This document shows, one piece after another, positions 63,101-64,000 of a DNA stretch of 64,000 bases. The number at the start of each line of letters is the position of its first letter. Position 1 is the first letter of the stretch. The stretch is taken from assembly GCF_954871325.1 (NCBI RefSeq), contig NC_088778.1:4249743-4313742 (forward strand). Reading direction: 5' to 3'. A program made the position numbers and the translations under genes. Origin of the DNA: Gordionus sp. m RMFG-2023 (lineage: Eukaryota > Nematomorpha > Gordioida > Chordodea > Parachordodidae). The notes beneath the pieces are model-generated. The model worked only from the letters and a program-made list of their open reading frames with translations, was not told where the DNA came from and searched no databases.

Positions 63101-64000
63101 ATGCGACCCATTTTGTAATTGCATAACGATGTTTTCCCATAGTTTGTGACATTCCGGAAAGCTCTTAAATATTTTTAACACTTTATTAAATTAAAAATTA
63201 ATATATTTTATATACATGAATTAATTTCAGGAGTATATGTGTCTACTATAAAAAAAGCTTAAATTACCTCATGATTGATATATCTTTGTTGGGAACTTCA
63301 AAATCATTTAATTTTATAGTTTTATATATATATTAGAGGCAATAAATGGTGTTGAAATTCTTCCAGCACACGTTCCTACACATATTTTATTTTGTTTAGT
63401 TTTTAATACTTTTCCTTTTAAATTTTTAGTACTAATTAGTTCCATCTGTCCTATGGACAGATAAATAATACGTGATCACCTAAGATAAAGTTATTTTGTC
63501 CAATTATTTGAGAATAAATTATTTTTTGATGCCCACGATCATTTAAATAGTAAATAAAAGAAGGGGCCCTTTTTTTAAATATTAGAAATACTATTCTCAA
63601 TATTATTGGCAGCACAACTATTTTTCCATATAATTTTATGGCCAACATTTTTTGAATACGGACTATGGCGCGAATCTTTGTTTGAAACATTTGCTATTTT
63701 AGTAGCGATATAATATATGACATTCACATAATTTTCCTCTTTGGTAAACAATAAAAAAAAGTGACGGCATATCTGTGAATATAAATATCTTTTTATTTAA
63801 TATTCCCCTCTTTCCCTAATCGTTAAAAAAAATGTAATCTAACATTTCCTTAATTTCAAGAAAAATCGCTATCGATTTATTATAAAAAAATTATTTAGCT
63901 TTTAATGATTTTTTAAATAAAATAAAAAGATCGCCCTCGACTCAGCCTAATTTTTAGAAAACCTTACTTTTAACATGGAGTTAATATTTTTGCAGCTTGA
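45124..64000 (-). CDS. ttc17: TTC17-like tetratricopeptide repeat protein, both ends partial
   Basis: In coding order the exons are 63968-64000 (tentative), 62058-62224, 61254-61331, 60600-60791, 60278-60406, 58879-59194 (or ending 58909), 52640-52720, 51965-52192, 51670-51813, 50080-50245, 48328-48457, 46762-47146, 45627-45800 and 45124-45267. All joints keep phase and use GT-AG. TPR cores appear twice: LYNLAALYWRIMGNVSQSLE with FNMAALLAKNLRAY at 52192-51965, and PALTSLYWRANGNTSQALAC followed by SLVSLANLCHKTQNYSLAIF at 45800-45124. The LYWRxxGN signature and paired distant TPR blocks match TTC17 as I know it. The linker exons, rich in D/E and S, are poorly conserved. TTC17 is linked to actin organisation and ciliogenesis (family knowledge). 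The start and terminal exon are not found. Confidence 0.78.
46240..46545. mobile_element. MITE with CAATGACATATAA terminal repeats, copy 1
   Basis: Left end CAATGACATATAACACC, then CAATGCATTCATTAAAGGTG; right end GGCATCGTCAGTCTAGG then TATGTGCCATTG, the mirror image. It sits in an intron of the TTC17-like gene. The internal frame at 46318-46521 is not shared as protein with copy 2. Confidence 0.7.
47918..47984. repeat. 33 bp tandem duplication
   Basis: ATTAATTAAACGTCGAATAC followed by TTTATAATATTTT occurs twice in direct succession. Confidence 0.9.
49548..49760. mobile_element. MITE with GTTTAACGCGTTA-type terminal repeats, copy 2
   Basis: Left AGTAAACGCGTTATGTTTAA and right GAAGTATAACGAGTTTACT are inverted partners, with AAATAACGC motifs just inside. 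Related to 36655-36975. Confidence 0.7.
50545..50885. mobile_element. MITE with CAATGACATATAA terminal repeats, copy 2
   Basis: Shares ATGCATTCATTAAAAGTGTA, CGAGAGGCCAATTTATTCC, ATGGCGGGTCCAGCTGAT and GCATCGTCAGTCTAGG with copy 1 and has an extra insertion in the middle. Confidence 0.7.
51290..51610. mobile_element. Decayed GC-motif MITE in a TTC17-like intron
   Basis: GC-rich ends (ATCCGGGGTATTTTGGGACC; TTTTCCGGCCCGAGCCTGCC, GACGGGTGGGCCTCGCAGG) around an AT-rich centre. Boundaries are approximate. Confidence 0.4.
52721..53775 (-). other. TTC17-like intron sequence, nothing recognised
   Basis: AT-rich, no exon or clear element up to the MITE fragment at 53776. Confidence 0.45.
53776..53875. 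mobile_element. Truncated GTTGTTAAA MITE end
   Basis: GTGTTGTTAAATCGCCCGAT, then GCTAACTCAAGATTTTGGCC, matching one end of the family at 40115. Confidence 0.65.
53885..54420 (-). pseudogene. mariner/IS630-type transposase relic
   Basis: Minus strand, 54235-54005: FQNIFYLDKTGFNSHYGWA, then SLGKRPSVKLPPLKGKNVS and VLCTIGINGLKKC. After a stop come EFTHNYGK in one frame and LIIMENAPIHRANVTQNELN in the other, at about 53960-53900. This matches the DDE endonuclease of the IS630/Tc1-mariner group, first D in FYLDKTGF. In the second motif the usual MDNA reads MENA, so a catalytic aspartate is replaced as well as the frame being broken. Confidence 0.75.
54441..54770 (-). pseudogene. Ty3/gypsy gag nucleocapsid fragment, left arm of an inverted repeat
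   Basis: Minus strand reads RVDAEGNGLYPESRPIPRS, NGGGRESELPKPINWGRR, a TGA, then LCFICGARGHLQVRCPRGP with a CCHC knuckle (C-x2-C-x4-H-x4-C). After HAFVRRYDG it continues to GYYDDSSDY and is cut. Inverted relative of 54985-55285. Confidence 0.75.
54985..55515 (+). pseudogene. Ty3/gypsy gag C-terminal region, right arm of an inverted repeat
   Basis: Forward frame: RVDAEGNRLYPESRPIPRS, INGGGRESKLPEPN, RRTIRNV, TGA at 55153-55155, LCFICGGRGHLQVRCPRG (zinc knuckle C-F-I-C ... H ... C), then an Arg-rich and Glu-rich tail ending EELEELFREQ at 55515. The zinc knuckle binds genomic RNA in retroelement Gag. The region is clearly richer in G and C than its surroundings. No protease or reverse transcriptase follows; instead T-rich sequence runs to 56200. 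Confidence 0.75.
55516..56223. other. T-rich non-coding stretch with a 60 bp tandem duplication
   Basis: Poly-T and TTATTA runs. About 55985-56046 and 56047-56106 repeat AACAATGYTATATRTTATAT and ATCTATGATTAATT. This could be decayed LTR sequence of the adjacent gypsy element, but no pair was found. Confidence 0.45.
56224..56760 (-). pseudogene. Ty3/gypsy integrase C-terminal fragment
   Basis: Minus strand 56655-56224: AYYNNSRKGEEQSPAEMFLG, RRTRILLDLLKPKL, then VGQTVWAKIYGGTRRWESGV and a short C-terminal tail. This corresponds to the last part of the integrase core (YNxxxHxxxxxSPAExxxGR) and the SH3-like C-terminal domain of gypsy-type integrases. Just upstream, 56750-56607, an overlapping frame reads MELAKIWLRTPIDDQPNAKT and IAHDLNLSIGSVYRF, which looks like a helix-turn-helix and may belong to another transposon. 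Reverse transcriptase is absent. Confidence 0.75.
57236..57446. mobile_element. Full-length GTTGTTAAA MITE, intronic copy
   Basis: Left GTGTTGTTAAACGACTCGTT and right AACGAGTCGTTTAACAC mirror each other; inner GCTAACTCAATATTT motifs are shared with 40115. Confidence 0.8.
57447..58878 (-). other. TTC17-like intron sequence, nothing recognised
   Basis: AT-rich with several T and A homopolymers. No additional exon was supported. Confidence 0.45.
59195..60277 (-). other. TTC17-like intron sequence with a decayed GC-motif patch
   Basis: A patch at 59985-60065 (AGAGCCGGGCCTGAAAT, CTCAGGCCAGGCTAG) resembles the ends of the CCGG MITEs. The rest is plain. Confidence 0.4.
61650..61789. repeat. Long GGAA tetranucleotide microsatellite
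   Basis: About 35 uninterrupted GGAA units in an intron of the TTC17-like gene. Long frames across it (poly Leu-Pro-Ser-Phe) are artefacts. Confidence 0.98.
62225..63967 (-). other. TTC17-like upstream intron, nothing recognised
   Basis: AT-rich sequence between exon 62058-62224 and the tentative exon at 63968. No exon or named repeat was found. Confidence 0.4.

Overview
This window reads as nuclear DNA of an AT-rich invertebrate animal. Both host genes recognised are animal genes, both are cut by GT-AG introns, and the spaces between exons are full of DNA transposons, short inverted-repeat elements and decayed retroelements. The species cannot be fixed from the sequence; a cnidarian or flatworm would fit, but that is only an impression.

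Host genes. A Rab10-like small GTPase runs on the + strand from the left edge to 14637 (exons 1-139, 593-682, 14054-14155, 14545-14637). Its 5' end is missing, and a 13.4 kb intron separates the second and third visible exons. A TTC17-like TPR protein occupies 45124-64000 on the minus strand with at least thirteen exons that chain in phase. Both of its ends are unresolved: the 5' end lies beyond the window and the 3' end was not found. Between them is a possible small unrecognised gene at 39886-41106 on the + strand.

Rab10 intron 2 (683-14053) is the most structured part of the window. A truncated ZMYM-type hAT element sits in a MULE-like element. The unit hAT plus MULE flank has been duplicated as a head-to-head palindrome, with arms 3270-6666 and 6822 to about 12615 and a 155 bp loop. 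The arms look almost identical and share the same nonsense codon. An intact piggyBac element (6977-9322, TTAA target duplication, spliced 566-residue transposase) later inserted into the right arm. Outside the arms, an older and more diverged inverted pair (about 960-1880 and 12620-13460) flanks the whole.

14.6-39 kb is a gene-poor transposon graveyard. It holds a gag-protease retroelement with terminal-repeat-like direct repeats, a tandem array of about 300 bp units split by a degenerate hAT (17690-19773), and a second copy of that hAT in inverse orientation (27954-29652). Both hAT copies carry the same nested 325 bp CCGG-rich insert. There are also a Harbinger transposase relic, a hAT MITE with perfect 8 bp target duplication (24739-25300), inverted copies of an unclassified element (26765-27760 and 29940-30750), decayed minisatellites and several MITE families.

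41-64 kb: a LINE 3' remnant, an 87 bp tandem repeat split by a small non-coding LTR retroelement (42801-44269), and the TTC17-like gene. The large introns of that gene hold MITE copies, a mariner/IS630-type relic, an inverted duplication of a Ty3/gypsy gag nucleocapsid region, a gypsy integrase C-terminus and a long GGAA microsatellite. No tRNA, rRNA or CRISPR was seen.
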